Source: a virus. Taken from it: a DNA stretch of 28,130 nucleotides. The position numbers and the translations under genes are program-made. Where the stretch lies: positions 1-28,130 of the IMG/VR virus record IMGVR_UViG_3300025099_000105. One strand, written 5' to 3'. This document shows positions 6,885 through 12,922 of this stretch, piece by piece; the stretch's first letter is position 1; each line of letters starts with the position of its first letter. The notes under the pieces were generated by a model. The model ran no database searches, had not been told where the DNA came from, and worked only from the letters and a program-made list of their open reading frames with translations.

Positions 6885-8363
6885 CTAATAATATTTATAA
6901 TCTTTTTCTAATTTCATTGGTGGGTCGTCCCAATCGTCCGAGTACGTAGAAACAAATCCACCTTGTCGATATCTTAACACAGCTTGGGTCATAGAATCAA
7001 CATAGTCATCATACTGACCATTAGGAAACGCTGCACATTCCTCAATTACTTCCTGTGCCCAGTGTTCCTCTAAAGGTGCCCACACCATACCAGATTCAAA
7101 TACAGGTGCACAGCTATTTATTCTAGTATGCTTATCTCGTCCTCTAGCTGGAACATAATCAATTACAGGAATTCCTGCTCTACGAAGTTCGTGAATTAAT
7201 GGTGTACCACTAGCTTTTGCTTCAATGATTACAGTTTCCGGTTCCCAGTAATGATATTGCTCTAGTGCAACATTTTTTAAATCTGGAAAATCATAACGTC
7301 CCTTTTGTGCATCTAATAATATAATTGCTTTTTCGTAACCTTCTATAGGTTCAAATACCCCCCAGGTGGTAATAGCTGAGTAATCTGCAGTTTCTTTTTT
7401 AGAAAATGCAGTATCATAACTTTGTATGACATGAAGTAACTTTGGTAAATTTTCTTTATCGTAATCCTGCCACCATTCCCTTTTTATAATTGCACCCTCT
7501 TCTGAGGTTGGGTCCTGCATATATTGTGCATTCCAATTTTTCATTGAGATTGAGGCTTTAACAGAATCTAAATCTTCTTTACCCCAATACTCAGGCCATA
7601 CGGGTTTATCATCTGGCATGATTGCAGGAAAAGAAATTACATCCCATTGGTCTGCTTTAGTACCACTCTGTGCTTTGACCAACCTTCCTGTAAGATCATC
7701 AGTAGCCCAACGAGTCATAACAACTAAGATTCTTCCTCCTGGTTGTAAACGCTGTCTGGGTCCTGAACTGTACCATTCGTAAGCACGTTCCATCGCTGTA
7801 TCGGACAAGGAATCTTGTTCCGTATGTGGATCGTCAATAATAAGCAAATCGGCCCCTCGACCTGTGATAGATCCGCCTACACCCGCTGCAAAGTATTCAC
7901 CACCGTGATTGGTTTCCCACCTGCCTTTTGCTTTACTGTCTTCTCGAAGTGTAACACTTCCGAAGATTTCTTTATACTCCTTGGTGTTCATTAAGTTACG
8001 AACTTTGCTACCAAACCTTGAAGCAAGTTCAGCATTGTGTGATACCTGCATAATTTTTTTCTTTGGATACTTACCAATATACCAAGCAGGGAATAAATAA
8101 GATGCGAATTCAGATTTAGTATGACGTGGTGGCATGTTGATTATGAGCCTCTTTGCATCACCATCTGCAATATCTTGAAACGATTCAGCAATAATTTGAT
8201 GGTGCCCATACTTCTTTGGGTCCTTTGTTTTACGATAGATAAAGTCTTGCCACACAGACTCTGCAAAAATTAAAAAATTATCCTGGCAGAGCTTGATCCA
8301 CTCTAACTGTTTTTTCAGAATAATATCTTTTAATTCATCTTCAGTTAAGTTTTCTATTTTCAT
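6885..8363 (-). CDS. terL: Terminase large subunit (packaging ATPase/nuclease)
   Basis: The motor that pumps DNA into the prohead and cuts it. From the ATG at 8363 the protein has 492 residues. A variant Walker A MPPRHTKS is at about 77-84, the adenine-side QVSHN at about 106-110, Walker B LLIIDD at 173-178, and coupling motif VVMTRW near 214. The RNase H-like nuclease half carries SYDTAF, IIEAKASG and FPNGQYDDYVDSM, supplying the acidic residues of this fold. An in-frame TTG at 8420 would add 19 residues (RKGLQSRIYKYTRVPNE). I prefer the ATG because terminases of this type start near MKIENLTEDE and an AGGG lies upstream. It is followed closely by the KMGG protein and, further down, the portal. 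terS is about 3.8 kb away. Confidence 0.93.
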   Translation of the reverse strand: MKIENLTEDELKDIILKKQLEWIKLCQDNFLIFAESVWQDFIYRKTKDPKKYGHHQIIAESFQDIADGDAKRLIINMPPRHTKSEFASYLFPAWYIGKYPKKKIMQVSHNAELASRFGSKVRNLMNTKEYKEIFGSVTLREDSKAKGRWETNHGGEYFAAGVGGSITGRGADLLIIDDPHTEQDSLSDTAMERAYEWYSSGPRQRLQPGGRILVVMTRWATDDLTGRLVKAQSGTKADQWDVISFPAIMPDDKPVWPEYWGKEDLDSVKASISMKNWNAQYMQDPTSEEGAIIKREWWQDYDKENLPKLLHVIQSYDTAFSKKETADYSAITTWGVFEPIEGYEKAIILLDAQKGRYDFPDLKNVALEQYHYWEPETVIIEAKASGTPLIHELRRAGIPVIDYVPARGRDKHTRINSCAPVFESGMVWAPLEEHWAQEVIEECAAFPNGQYDDYVDSMTQAVLRYRQGGFVSTYSDDWDDPPMKLEKDYKYY

Positions 8364-8516
8364 CTCGTTTGGGACCCTAGTATATTTGTATATCCTACTT
8401 TGTAAACCCTTTCGCCTCAAAAAACCTAGCCTGGCAACGCGAACCCTGATACCTGCAATTTTAAAAACGATTATGAGATTGATTATGAGCCTTGCTATAG
8501 GTGTGTGATAGATACA

Positions 8517-8547
8517 CCAATGGCGAGGTGCATAGCCTCGCCATTGG
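8517..8547. terminator. Strong 12-bp hairpin between the 86-aa gene and terL
   Basis: CCAATGGCGAGG and CCTCGCCATTGG form a perfect 12-bp stem with a 7-nt loop, just after the stop of the 86-aa gene. There is no clear U-tract on either strand, so it may be a factor-assisted terminator, a processing site, or a stabiliser of the 3' end of the upstream mRNA. The remaining sequence up to terL (about 8364-8516) holds no gene I can support. Confidence 0.5.
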
Positions 8548-8558
8548 TTAGTGTTTAA

Positions 8559-8819
8559 TTATTCTGTGTTATGTATTGCTTGAACAAGGGTGCTGAACTT
8601 TTTAAGTATGTTGTCCTTGAATTCATCAACGATTGGATTGCCAACGTTCTCAAGTATGTGCTTTTCACACTCGCCCATTAACAACTGAAACATGATCTCA
8701 TAGTTGAGTTGTTTCTTTTGTCCATTGTCCACCACCATGTCAGCAAGTGAAGTAGGTGCATTAGAGTTTAACTTCTCACTCAATACATTAGCTATGTTGA
8801 TCAAATCATTATTGGGCAT
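8559..8819 (-). CDS. Unknown 86-aa protein
   Basis: The protein begins MPNNDLINIANVLSEKLNSN and appears all-helical and mildly acidic. It contains QLNYEIMFQLLMGECEKHIL and ends FSTLVQAIHNTE. The ATG at 8819 is chosen because GAGG lies 7 nt upstream and it overlaps the upstream gene by only 11 nt; a frame-open start at 8858 would overlap more. It is the last gene before the 12-bp hairpin, so it probably ends a transcript. No family is recognised. Confidence 0.65.
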   Translation of the reverse strand: MPNNDLINIANVLSEKLNSNAPTSLADMVVDNGQKKQLNYEIMFQLLMGECEKHILENVGNPIVDEFKDNILKKFSTLVQAIHNTE

Positions 8820-9162
8820 TTGATACCTCGCTAGGTTCTTGCAATCCATTAATACCACCTATTGCTTTATACTCACAATAAGCAATTTCTTTTTGATGTG
8901 CATTCCATAAATCTAAATGACTTAATTTAAATTTATCTTTATCAAAAGATTTTCTCTTTCTGTTAATCTTTTGCAATCCAAAATTATTTCCATGCTCGTC
9001 TTGAACAATAATTAAATTTTGGTTTGTTCTATCAAATAGATTAACAACATGCTCTTTCATACTGTCTAACTCTTTGTTAAGTCTATTTGCTTTTAGCTTT
9101 AGTGTTGCATAAGCTAGGACTATTTTTTTTTCGTCTTGCTTTAGCTTTTTTGCTCTTTGCAT
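8809..9162 (-). CDS. Unknown 117-aa charged protein
   Basis: The N-terminal 50 residues are a Lys-rich helix (KKLKQDEKKIVLAYATLKLK), probably coiled-coil. It is followed by a possible beta unit, NLIIVQDEHGNNFGLQKINR, and then LDLWNAHQKEIAYCEYKAIGG. The ribosome site AGAGG is well placed 5 nt before the ATG. A weak promoter can be drawn in the AT-rich gap upstream. It overlaps the following 86-aa gene by 11 nt. No family is recognised. Confidence 0.7.
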   Translation of the reverse strand: MQRAKKLKQDEKKIVLAYATLKLKANRLNKELDSMKEHVVNLFDRTNQNLIIVQDEHGNNFGLQKINRKRKSFDKDKFKLSHLDLWNAHQKEIAYCEYKAIGGINGLQEPSEVSNAQ

Positions 9163-9206
9163 TTTTACCTCTTTGTTAAGTTATGTATTTTTATAAATAC
9201 CTCTAA

Positions 9207-9234
9207 TTAATACATCTTATTAAATCTTATTCAA
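9207..9234 (-). promoter_or_regulatory. Weak sigma-70-like promoter
   Basis: On the minus strand TTGAAT (9234-9229) and TATTAA (9212-9207) are 16 nt apart, in the 91-nt AT-rich gap before the 117-aa gene. In such AT-rich sequence weak matches are common, so this is only a candidate. Confidence 0.3.
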
Positions 9235-9253
9235 TAGTTAATTTAACTTTTTT

Positions 9254-9454
9254 TTAATTAAGTTTATTAGGTCTAGCAATAGTAGTATTAGCATTATTAT
9301 CCTCTAATAGATTAAATAGTCTTTTTATTTTTTCGGTGAAAAGTTTTTCCCGTGCCGTCCCCAGCTGTTGTTTAGTTTTATTATCTTTCTTATTTCCACC
9401 ACGAGAACGAGACGAGGCGACATCTGTCGCCTCGTTAATTTTATCAGTAGCCAT
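9254..9454 (-). CDS. Unknown 66-aa protein
   Basis: Starts at the ATG that shares its A with the stop of the 142-aa gene (TAATG). The sequence reads MATDKINEATDVASSRSRGG and then a lysine-rich, Asn-rich helix (EKLFTEKIKRLFNLLEDNN). Its codons 7-12 lie in a 24-nt near-perfect palindrome and the SRSR codons are part of the CTCGTT repeat family of this region. It may be a small regulator or simply a poorly conserved filler gene. No family is recognised. Confidence 0.5.
   Translation of the reverse strand: MATDKINEATDVASSRSRGGNKKDNKTKQQLGTAREKLFTEKIKRLFNLLEDNNANTTIARPNKLN
9412..9435. repeat. 24-nt near-perfect palindrome inside the 66-aa gene
   Basis: ACGAGGCGACA and TGTCGCCTCGT are 11-nt arms separated by TC. 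It is GC-rich within very AT-rich surroundings and is fused to the first AACGAG repeat copies. It could be an operator, a recombination site or an mRNA hairpin close to the start of the 66-aa gene. Confidence 0.6.
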
Positions 9455-9882
9455 TACCAACTACACCAATATTCAACGACCTTACTCTCGTTGATAGATT
9501 GCTCACAGAATTTAAGGAACTTGATATCTTGTTCCTTGTACTCCTTGACGCTTTCCTCTTGGAACTGTTGCCCCCAGAAAAATCCATCTTCTGCTTTGTA
9601 ATCCTTAAAGCCCTCTTGTATTTGTTCGGCTAACTCTTTAGCCACCTCTTGAGTTATATATACAGGGGCATCACAATCAGAATTAAAACCTAAACTTGAG
9701 AGCATTCCCTCATGTTTATGGTGTGAGTTTTGTTCGTCCCACTTCTTTGCCATGAACTGTTGAAGTCTTGCGTGTTTTCTCCACACAAAAACATTTGCTT
9801 TATCTCCGTAATCATCATCAGAATAGTATTGTTCCCAATCTACCTTTTGACCTCGAAGGTGTGCGTGTTGATCTAATCCCAT
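9454..9882 (-). CDS. Conserved marine-phage protein (WRKHARLQQFM family)
   Basis: 142 residues. MGLDQHAHLRG at the start and FVWRKHARLQQFMAKKWDEQ at 32-51 are signatures of a family common in cyanophages and pelagiphages that databases often call 'phosphoglycerate kinase'. I see no kinase motif and consider that name wrong. The central NSDCDAPVYITQEVAKELAEQI and the Glu/Lys-rich C-terminus FKDYKAEDGFFWG are typical of the family. The function is unknown. It has an excellent ribosome site (AAAGGAG, 6 nt before ATG). TAATG coupling follows to the 66-aa gene. Confidence 0.75.
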   Translation of the reverse strand: MGLDQHAHLRGQKVDWEQYYSDDDYGDKANVFVWRKHARLQQFMAKKWDEQNSHHKHEGMLSSLGFNSDCDAPVYITQEVAKELAEQIQEGFKDYKAEDGFFWGQQFQEESVKEYKEQDIKFLKFCEQSINESKVVEYWCSW

Positions 9883-10166
9883 AACTTTTCTCCTTTGTTG
9901 ATTAATTCTAATGTCTTATCGTATCTTATATACTAATGCAACAATTATCTTTTAGAATTATTCTAAACTAGCAACCTTACCATTCTTCATACCACAGCAG
10001 TTTCTCCTGCTGGGTGCCAAACTCCATAGTAGTCTATGTACCACATTATCCATTACTTCAAACGAGACCGAGCTTTACCACCAGAGTTTCCAGCGCCAGT
10101 CCTTCACTCCATCAGTAGCTTCTGCGCAGGGGGCTCACCTTTCTAAACGAGACGACATGTGGTGCA
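9883..10166. other. Gap without a convincing gene
   Basis: From about 9960 base composition becomes visibly richer in GC. Only fragments are readable on the minus strand: a 19-codon frame MWYIDYYGVWHPAGETAVV (10046-9987) and a tail ending DWRWKLWW. They may be remnants of a decayed gene. AACGAG repeats occur at 10061 and 10146. Just before the 142-aa gene, a weak TTGTTG/GATAAG promoter pair can be drawn at about 9920-9950. Confidence 0.4.
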
Positions 10167-10268
10167 TCAAAGAATACCAACGAGCGAGAGCATCAGGATC
10201 CCAGTGCCAGCTAATGTGATACCAGGAAACATAAACAAAAGGCACAGCCAAACGACAACGAAACTCAT
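10167..10268 (-). CDS. 33-aa single-span membrane micro-protein
   Basis: The ATG overlaps the stop of the 120-aa gene by 4 nt (ATGA). The product begins MSFVVVWLCLLFMFPGITLA and continues hydrophobically to a C-terminal GIL with almost no charged residue. A membrane segment or short hairpin is evident. Such peptides in phages may act at the membrane as small holin, antiholin or superinfection-exclusion factors. No function can be assigned. It is the last gene of the cassette driven by the promoter at 10832-10860. Confidence 0.5.
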   Translation of the reverse strand: MSFVVVWLCLLFMFPGITLAGTGILMLSLVGIL

Positions 10269-10627
10269 ATGGAAGCTCCAGCTGCAGGTACCAGTTCATG
10301 CAGCTCCTGGGCCCGAACTTTAACCGTCCACCAAACGAGATCATTAACTAGTCCAGTAAGCGAGGTTGGGTCTTCGGATATGTGTTGTAGAAACTCACCC
10401 TTCTTCAGGCCAGCTGCATCCGCGTGATCCTGGACCAGCTGCCAGATCTCCTCCTGATGGTGATCATGAAACGCAATTGTTTCTGAGTAATACGTAATAC
10501 CAGCGACACCTCCTGAGCAGCCGTGCTTAGCAATGTCTGCAATTAATCCTATATCCTGCTTCTGATACTCAGCGAGGCATTCCTTGATGCTTGGCATTAG
10601 GTACCACTCCTTCAGTTCATCAGTCAT
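10265..10627 (-). CDS. Conserved phage protein of unknown function (HGCSGGVAGITYY)
   Basis: 120 residues. HGCSGGVAGITYYSETIAF (about 35-53), then HHQEEIWQLVQDHADAAG and NDLVWWTVKVRAQELH. I recall the GC.GGV.G..YY..T..F ... EEIW.L pattern, with a following helical half, from a phage and plasmid protein family of unknown function; my best recollection is DUF7222. No catalytic motif is obvious. The codons are clearly GC-richer (GCC, CTG, CAG) than those of the flanking phage genes. It overlaps the 61-aa gene by 8 nt and has GAGGTGAAGG directly upstream. Confidence 0.7.
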   Translation of the reverse strand: MTDELKEWYLMPSIKECLAEYQKQDIGLIADIAKHGCSGGVAGITYYSETIAFHDHHQEEIWQLVQDHADAAGLKKGEFLQHISEDPTSLTGLVNDLVWWTVKVRAQELHELVPAAGASI

Positions 10628-10805
10628 CCTTCACCTCTGACTCTTTCCATGTATTTCCGTTGGCAATGCAGCGCGTGCCCGAGCCACCGGTCAGTGCGTA
10701 TACTTTGCCTTCTTCAGGTTTATCTTCTTTGGGCTTAGATCCATCTTTGATATACTCTTGATCATAATAATTGTTCATCTGCTGTATTAGTTTTTTACTT
10801 ATCAT
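10620..10805 (-). CDS. Unknown 61-aa hydrophilic protein
   Basis: The first gene of a three-gene cassette (61, 120 and 33 aa). It has a textbook ribosome site (AAAGGAG, 6 nt before ATG) and a strong promoter 27-55 nt upstream. The N-terminal half is charged and helical (MISKKLIQQMNNYYDQEYIK), then a Pro/Lys/Glu linker, then a short beta-like GKVYALTGGSGTRCIANGNT. No family is recognised. Confidence 0.65.
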   Translation of the reverse strand: MISKKLIQQMNNYYDQEYIKDGSKPKEDKPEEGKVYALTGGSGTRCIANGNTWKESEVKDD

Positions 10806-10831
10806 GTAGTTCTCCTTTGGTTAACGAACTA

Positions 10832-10860
10832 CATATAAGACACGATGGGATACCTGTCAA
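10832..10860 (-). promoter_or_regulatory. Strong sigma-70 promoter, copy 1
   Basis: Minus strand: consensus -35 TTGACA (10860-10855), 17-nt spacer, -10 TATATG (10837-10832). The stop codon of the upstream 64-aa gene is inside the -35 hexamer. The first half of the spacer (GGTATCCCAT) is identical to that of copy 2 at 11073-11101, suggesting a shared operator. It drives the 61/120/33-aa cassette. Confidence 0.8.
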
Positions 10861-11051
10861 GGCCTTTCTTTGATTTTTTTTAATCTTTCTTCAAACGACC
10901 ATTTCTTTTCCATAGGAAGTTCTTTTACCATCTGAGCTACCAGCGTGGTGAGCTCAGTCACCTGCTGCTGGAGCCCATCTAACTTAGTGTTGTAAGAACG
11001 AGATTTGTTCTCGCCTCGAACGAGATCCAGTGCATCGAAATCTATTGCCAT
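10857..11051 (-). CDS. Unknown 64-aa coiled-coil protein
   Basis: Starts MAIDFDALDLVRGENKSRSY; residues 25-45 (KLDGLQQQVTELTTLVAQMV) form a heptad-like coiled coil, followed by a basic tail FEERLKKIKERP. A longer open frame reaches 11246, but the ATG at 11051 has a perfect ribosome site (AAAGGAG) and a promoter just upstream, and the extra part is repeat-derived. A small oligomeric regulator is possible. No family is recognised. Confidence 0.65.
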   Translation of the reverse strand: MAIDFDALDLVRGENKSRSYNTKLDGLQQQVTELTTLVAQMVKELPMEKKWSFEERLKKIKERP

Positions 11052-11072
11052 ATATTCTCCTTTGTTTGTCTG

Positions 11073-11101
11073 ACCATACGACATCATGGGATACCTGTCA
11101 A
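11073..11101 (-). promoter_or_regulatory. Strong sigma-70 promoter, copy 2
   Basis: Minus strand: TTGACA (11101-11096), 17-nt spacer beginning GGTATCCCAT, -10 TATGGT (11078-11073), then the ribosome site and ATG of the 64-aa gene. From -35 through the spacer it matches copy 1 at all but a few positions, while the genes downstream are unrelated. Duplication or selection for a common regulator is implied. Confidence 0.75.
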
Positions 11102-11167
11102 CCACAAAGTTCTCCTGATCCCAGTCTTCACCCCCCTGAAGCTGACGCTGCGGGGGCTCACCAGTGG

Positions 11168-11210
11168 CCAGTAAACGAGAACGAGATTTATCCAGTAAAC
11201 GAGAACGAGA
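11168..11210. repeat. 19-nt direct repeat, two copies
   Basis: CCAGTAAACGAGAACGAGA occurs at 11168-11186 and 11192-11210, separated by 5 nt, followed by a further AACGAGA. A shorter CAGTGGCC word recurs nearby at 11162, 11271 and 11349, and inverted at 11241. This is the densest part of the AACGAG region. Confidence 0.8.
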
Positions 11211-11240
11211 AACGAGAGCTTCACCTGCTGCTGGTCCCCA

Positions 11241-11278
11241 GGCCACTGATCAAACAAAGAGGGAAAAGATCAGTGGCC
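11241..11278. repeat. 11-bp inverted repeat, 16-nt loop
   Basis: GGCCACTGATC (11241-11251) and GATCAGTGGCC (11268-11278) are perfectly complementary. It lies between the 3' end of the VRR-NUC gene and the 64-aa gene. On the minus strand no U-tract follows, so it may be a transcript-end hairpin or part of the island's repeat structure. The rest of 11102-11296 contains only repeats and no gene I can support. Confidence 0.6.
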
Positions 11279-11296
11279 AGGGCACGAGAACGAGAG

Positions 11297-11704
11297 CTAC
11301 GCTGCCTCTGAAGGAGATCCCAGCTCCGTTAGCATCCTGCGCTGGACCAGTGGCCATTGTAACGGGAACGAGAACGAGGCAAACGGGACGAGGGAACGAG
11401 CATCAGTGAAAACGGACACCGGTCTGTACAGTTTAAGGGTTCTCTTCAAAGGGGTCTCACCCAAGATAATAACTTTACCACCAGCCATGATATACTTGTT
11501 GATCCAAACAATCTGCCACTTATTTAGCTTCGGATAACTTAACGAATCTGATTTTAATTCCATCCAAAAAACTTCATTACTCATTACAGCATGAATGTCA
11601 GGAATACCATTGATTGTGCTAGATTCTACGCGAGTTAGAAAGCAATCAGTCAGTCCTTTTTTTACCTTTTGCCATAGCCTAGTTTCCCCATTTTTATTAG
11701 ACAT
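11297..11704 (-). CDS. VRR-NUC nuclease (PD-(D/E)XK)
   Basis: 135 residues. The family motifs are complete: Glu7 in ETRLW, GIPD (33-36) with catalytic Asp36, MELK (48-51) with Glu49 and Lys51, and Gln64 in KWQ. VRR-NUC proteins are metal-dependent structure-specific nucleases; stand-alone phage versions probably act like Holliday-junction resolvases, trimming branched DNA before packaging. The position next to terS supports that. Typical members end near residue 100. The last 35 residues here (SLVPFASFSFPLQWPL...) are encoded by AACGAG-repeat sequence and look like an accidental extension. No ribosome site is visible; a TATAAT lies 14 nt before the ATG. Confidence 0.85.
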   Translation of the reverse strand: MSNKNGETRLWQKVKKGLTDCFLTRVESSTINGIPDIHAVMSNEVFWMELKSDSLSYPKLNKWQIVWINKYIMAGGKVIILGETPLKRTLKLYRPVSVFTDARSLVPFASFSFPLQWPLVQRRMLTELGSPSEAA

Positions 11705-11719
11705 GATTAAGTAAGTTAA

Positions 11720-12043
11720 TTATAATTTTATTTTCCTAATTGATTTAATTACTGCTGTTGGAATAATAGTTGTTGCACCAATATTGTCAAACGTTGGTTT
11801 ATCCTTAGACTTAATGTAATCACTAAATATCCTCGTAATCCCATTCTTTTGACTAAGTAAGTAACCCTTTGATACACATACAGGTAATTGTTCTTTGCTT
11901 AAATCTTTTGTGCTGCTCCAACCAGCATCACCTTCGATGTCCAACCACTCTATCTCAACAAATGGATAATCATCAATTACATTACCGAGATTTTTAAAAT
12001 CAAAGTTTAATATTTTAGATTGTTGTCTCTTTTTTTTAATCAT
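11720..12043 (-). CDS. Unknown 107-aa phage protein (WLDIEGDAGW)
   Basis: From the ATG at 12043. The N-terminal tail is basic (MIKKKRQQSK), then VEIEWLDIEGDAGWSSTKDL, LPVCVSKGYLLSQKNGITRI and IIPTAVIKSIRKIKL. It looks like a small beta-barrel-like domain. I recall near-identical WLDIEGD..W motifs in marine phages, with no known function. It overlaps the 48-aa gene by 8 nt and is followed by the VRR-NUC gene, so it is part of the terS operon. Confidence 0.75.
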   Translation of the reverse strand: MIKKKRQQSKILNFDFKNLGNVIDDYPFVEIEWLDIEGDAGWSSTKDLSKEQLPVCVSKGYLLSQKNGITRIFSDYIKSKDKPTFDNIGATTIIPTAVIKSIRKIKL

Positions 12044-12182
12044 CAATCTTTACCTTAATTTTACCAACTGAAGTAGTTATTGTAGAGTTATGTACTTGGT
12101 TAAAAACATCTAACCACTCAGACCAACTAGCCCTCTTCAATTGCTGTAACGTCTTCGGACTCAACTTCGATCGTTTTGGCAT
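12036..12182 (-). CDS. Small basic 48-aa protein overlapping terS
   Basis: Reads MPKRSKLSPKTLQQLKRASW and then SEWLDVFNQVHNSTITTSVGKIKVKIDD. The frame overlaps the 3' end of terS by 56 nt and the start of the 107-aa gene by 8 nt. The start is uncertain: ATGs at 12191 and 12182 are both possible and neither has a good ribosome site. The protein-like composition outside the overlap supports a real gene. No family is recognised. Confidence 0.5.
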   Translation of the reverse strand: MPKRSKLSPKTLQQLKRASWSEWLDVFNQVHNSTITTSVGKIKVKIDD

Positions 12183-12657
12183 TGAATCCATCGATCTTGT
12201 TTGATAGTTCCTCGAGCTTTTTTTCAAGTTGCTCACGTGACATACCCTCCAAACCACTAACAGTTACTTCTTTACGATCAACATAAGCACCGGCCAATTG
12301 ACCAGATCTATACTCAGCGTTAATAGCAGCAGCGAATTGTTTTTCTTTCTCTGCTTTGTCAGCAATTCTTTCTAACCTTTTATATCTTCTAAGGTTGTCA
12401 CTTGTGTATTTTTTTACTTCTCTTTCAAACAACTTATCAAAGTAGTTTGCTATATGAGGACTGTGTTTTCTAGATAACATTCTAGATGCAACAGATCCAT
12501 AATCTTTTTCATTAGTACAAACATAGCCTGCACGTTTAAGAGCTTCAGCTTGTGTTATGCTACCCCAATCAGCAACATAGATTTCAACAAACATTTTTTG
12601 TTTTGGAGTTAAATCTAATTCAGTTCTTAATGATTTCTTTTTAAGTCCACCAGGCAT
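12127..12657 (-). CDS. terS: Terminase small subunit
   Basis: 176 residues. The N-terminal DNA-binding helix-turn-helix LTPKQKMFVEIYVADWGSIT-QAEALKRAGY (about 16-45) is the hallmark of this family, followed by SRMLSRKHSPHIANYFDKLF. The central helices (REVKKYTSDNLRRY...) support ring oligomerisation and the acidic C-terminal tail could contact TerL. TerS recognises the packaging site and regulates TerL. Its start shares the TAATG with the stop of the 64-aa gene. The unusual feature is the distance from terL, with about nine genes between. Confidence 0.85.
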   Translation of the reverse strand: MPGGLKKKSLRTELDLTPKQKMFVEIYVADWGSITQAEALKRAGYVCTNEKDYGSVASRMLSRKHSPHIANYFDKLFEREVKKYTSDNLRRYKRLERIADKAEKEKQFAAAINAEYRSGQLAGAYVDRKEVTVSGLEGMSREQLEKKLEELSNKIDGFNAKTIEVESEDVTAIEEG

Positions 12658-12851
12658 TACTTTCTACCTTTAGGTTTTTTTGGTGTAAATATTCTTCTCA
12701 CTTCACCTCTTGCATAACTATCAGCAGATGTATGAGACATATGTATTTTTGCACTATCATACTCATCAGTATATAGTTTTTGTTTTTCCTTATTTCCAGG
12801 GAATAGTTTTTTAACTCTATCCTTAGCTAACATAAATAATTGTTTTCGCAT
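12657..12851 (-). CDS. Small conserved 64-aa protein ahead of terS
   Basis: Begins MRKQLFMLAKDRVKKLFPGN, then KLYTDEYDSAKIHMSHTSADSYARGEVRRIF. I recall a similar YTD.YD.AKIHM.HTSADSYARGEV core in marine phages, function unknown. It is basic with a Lys-rich end. The start has no Shine-Dalgarno site but a consensus TATAAT lies only 6 nt upstream, implying a leaderless mRNA. It is coupled to terS by TAATG, so it leads the packaging operon. Confidence 0.75.
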   Translation of the reverse strand: MRKQLFMLAKDRVKKLFPGNKEKQKLYTDEYDSAKIHMSHTSADSYARGEVRRIFTPKKPKGRK

Positions 12852-12857
12852 ATTTCT

Positions 12858-12886
12858 ATTATATAGATTATTTCATCGTAAAGTAA
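12858..12886 (-). promoter_or_regulatory. Near-leaderless promoter of the terS operon
   Basis: Minus strand: TTACTT (12886-12881), 17-nt spacer, consensus TATAAT (12863-12858), then 6 nt to the ATG at 12851. With normal -10 to +1 spacing transcription would start at, or within a base of, the AUG. Confidence 0.75.
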
Positions 12887-12922
12887 TAGCCCCAAAAAGT
12901 TTCGATAGCGTTCCCGCAAGAG

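Larger units (their letters stand above)
9406..11400 (+). repeat. Interspersed AACGAG repeats, all in one orientation
   Basis: Sixteen exact AACGAG copies lie at 9406, 10061, 10146, 10179, 10334, 10997, 11019, 11174, 11180, 11198, 11204, 11211, 11289, 11367, 11373 and 11395. All are on the plus strand, opposite to the genes. Many extend to AAACGAGA or GAACGAGA. They concentrate in gene ends and gaps of the GC-richer island. About one copy every 4 kb per strand is expected by chance. Confidence 0.75.

Noticed and set aside
8136-8490. TTGATTATGAGCCT repeated within terL and just upstream
   Set aside because: One pair of 14-nt matches is expected by chance in 28 kb; no further copies were seen.
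8421-8516. Possible tRNA-like sequence before terL (GGTTCG on the minus strand)
   Set aside because: The bases around GGTTCGCG do not form a T-arm or a 7-bp acceptor stem; no cloverleaf could be drawn.
9454-9882. Phosphoglycerate kinase, the name often given to this family
   Set aside because: No nucleotide- or phosphoglycerate-binding motif is visible and the protein is only 142 residues.
9987-10046. 19-codon frame MWYIDYYGVWHPAGETAVV
   Set aside because: Looks protein-like but is too short, has no coupled neighbour and no ribosome site; listed only as possible remnant in the gap.
10135-10344. A 69-codon minus-strand frame overlapping the 120-aa gene end
   Set aside because: It begins deep inside the 120-aa gene, has no ribosome site, and its interior shares bases with the ATGA-coupled hydrophobic 33-aa frame, which has better context.
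11030-11409. Two plus-strand frames of 81-93 codons
   Set aside because: They consist mainly of repeat-derived Arg/Glu-rich sequence (translated AACGAG copies) opposite real minus-strand genes and have no ribosome site.
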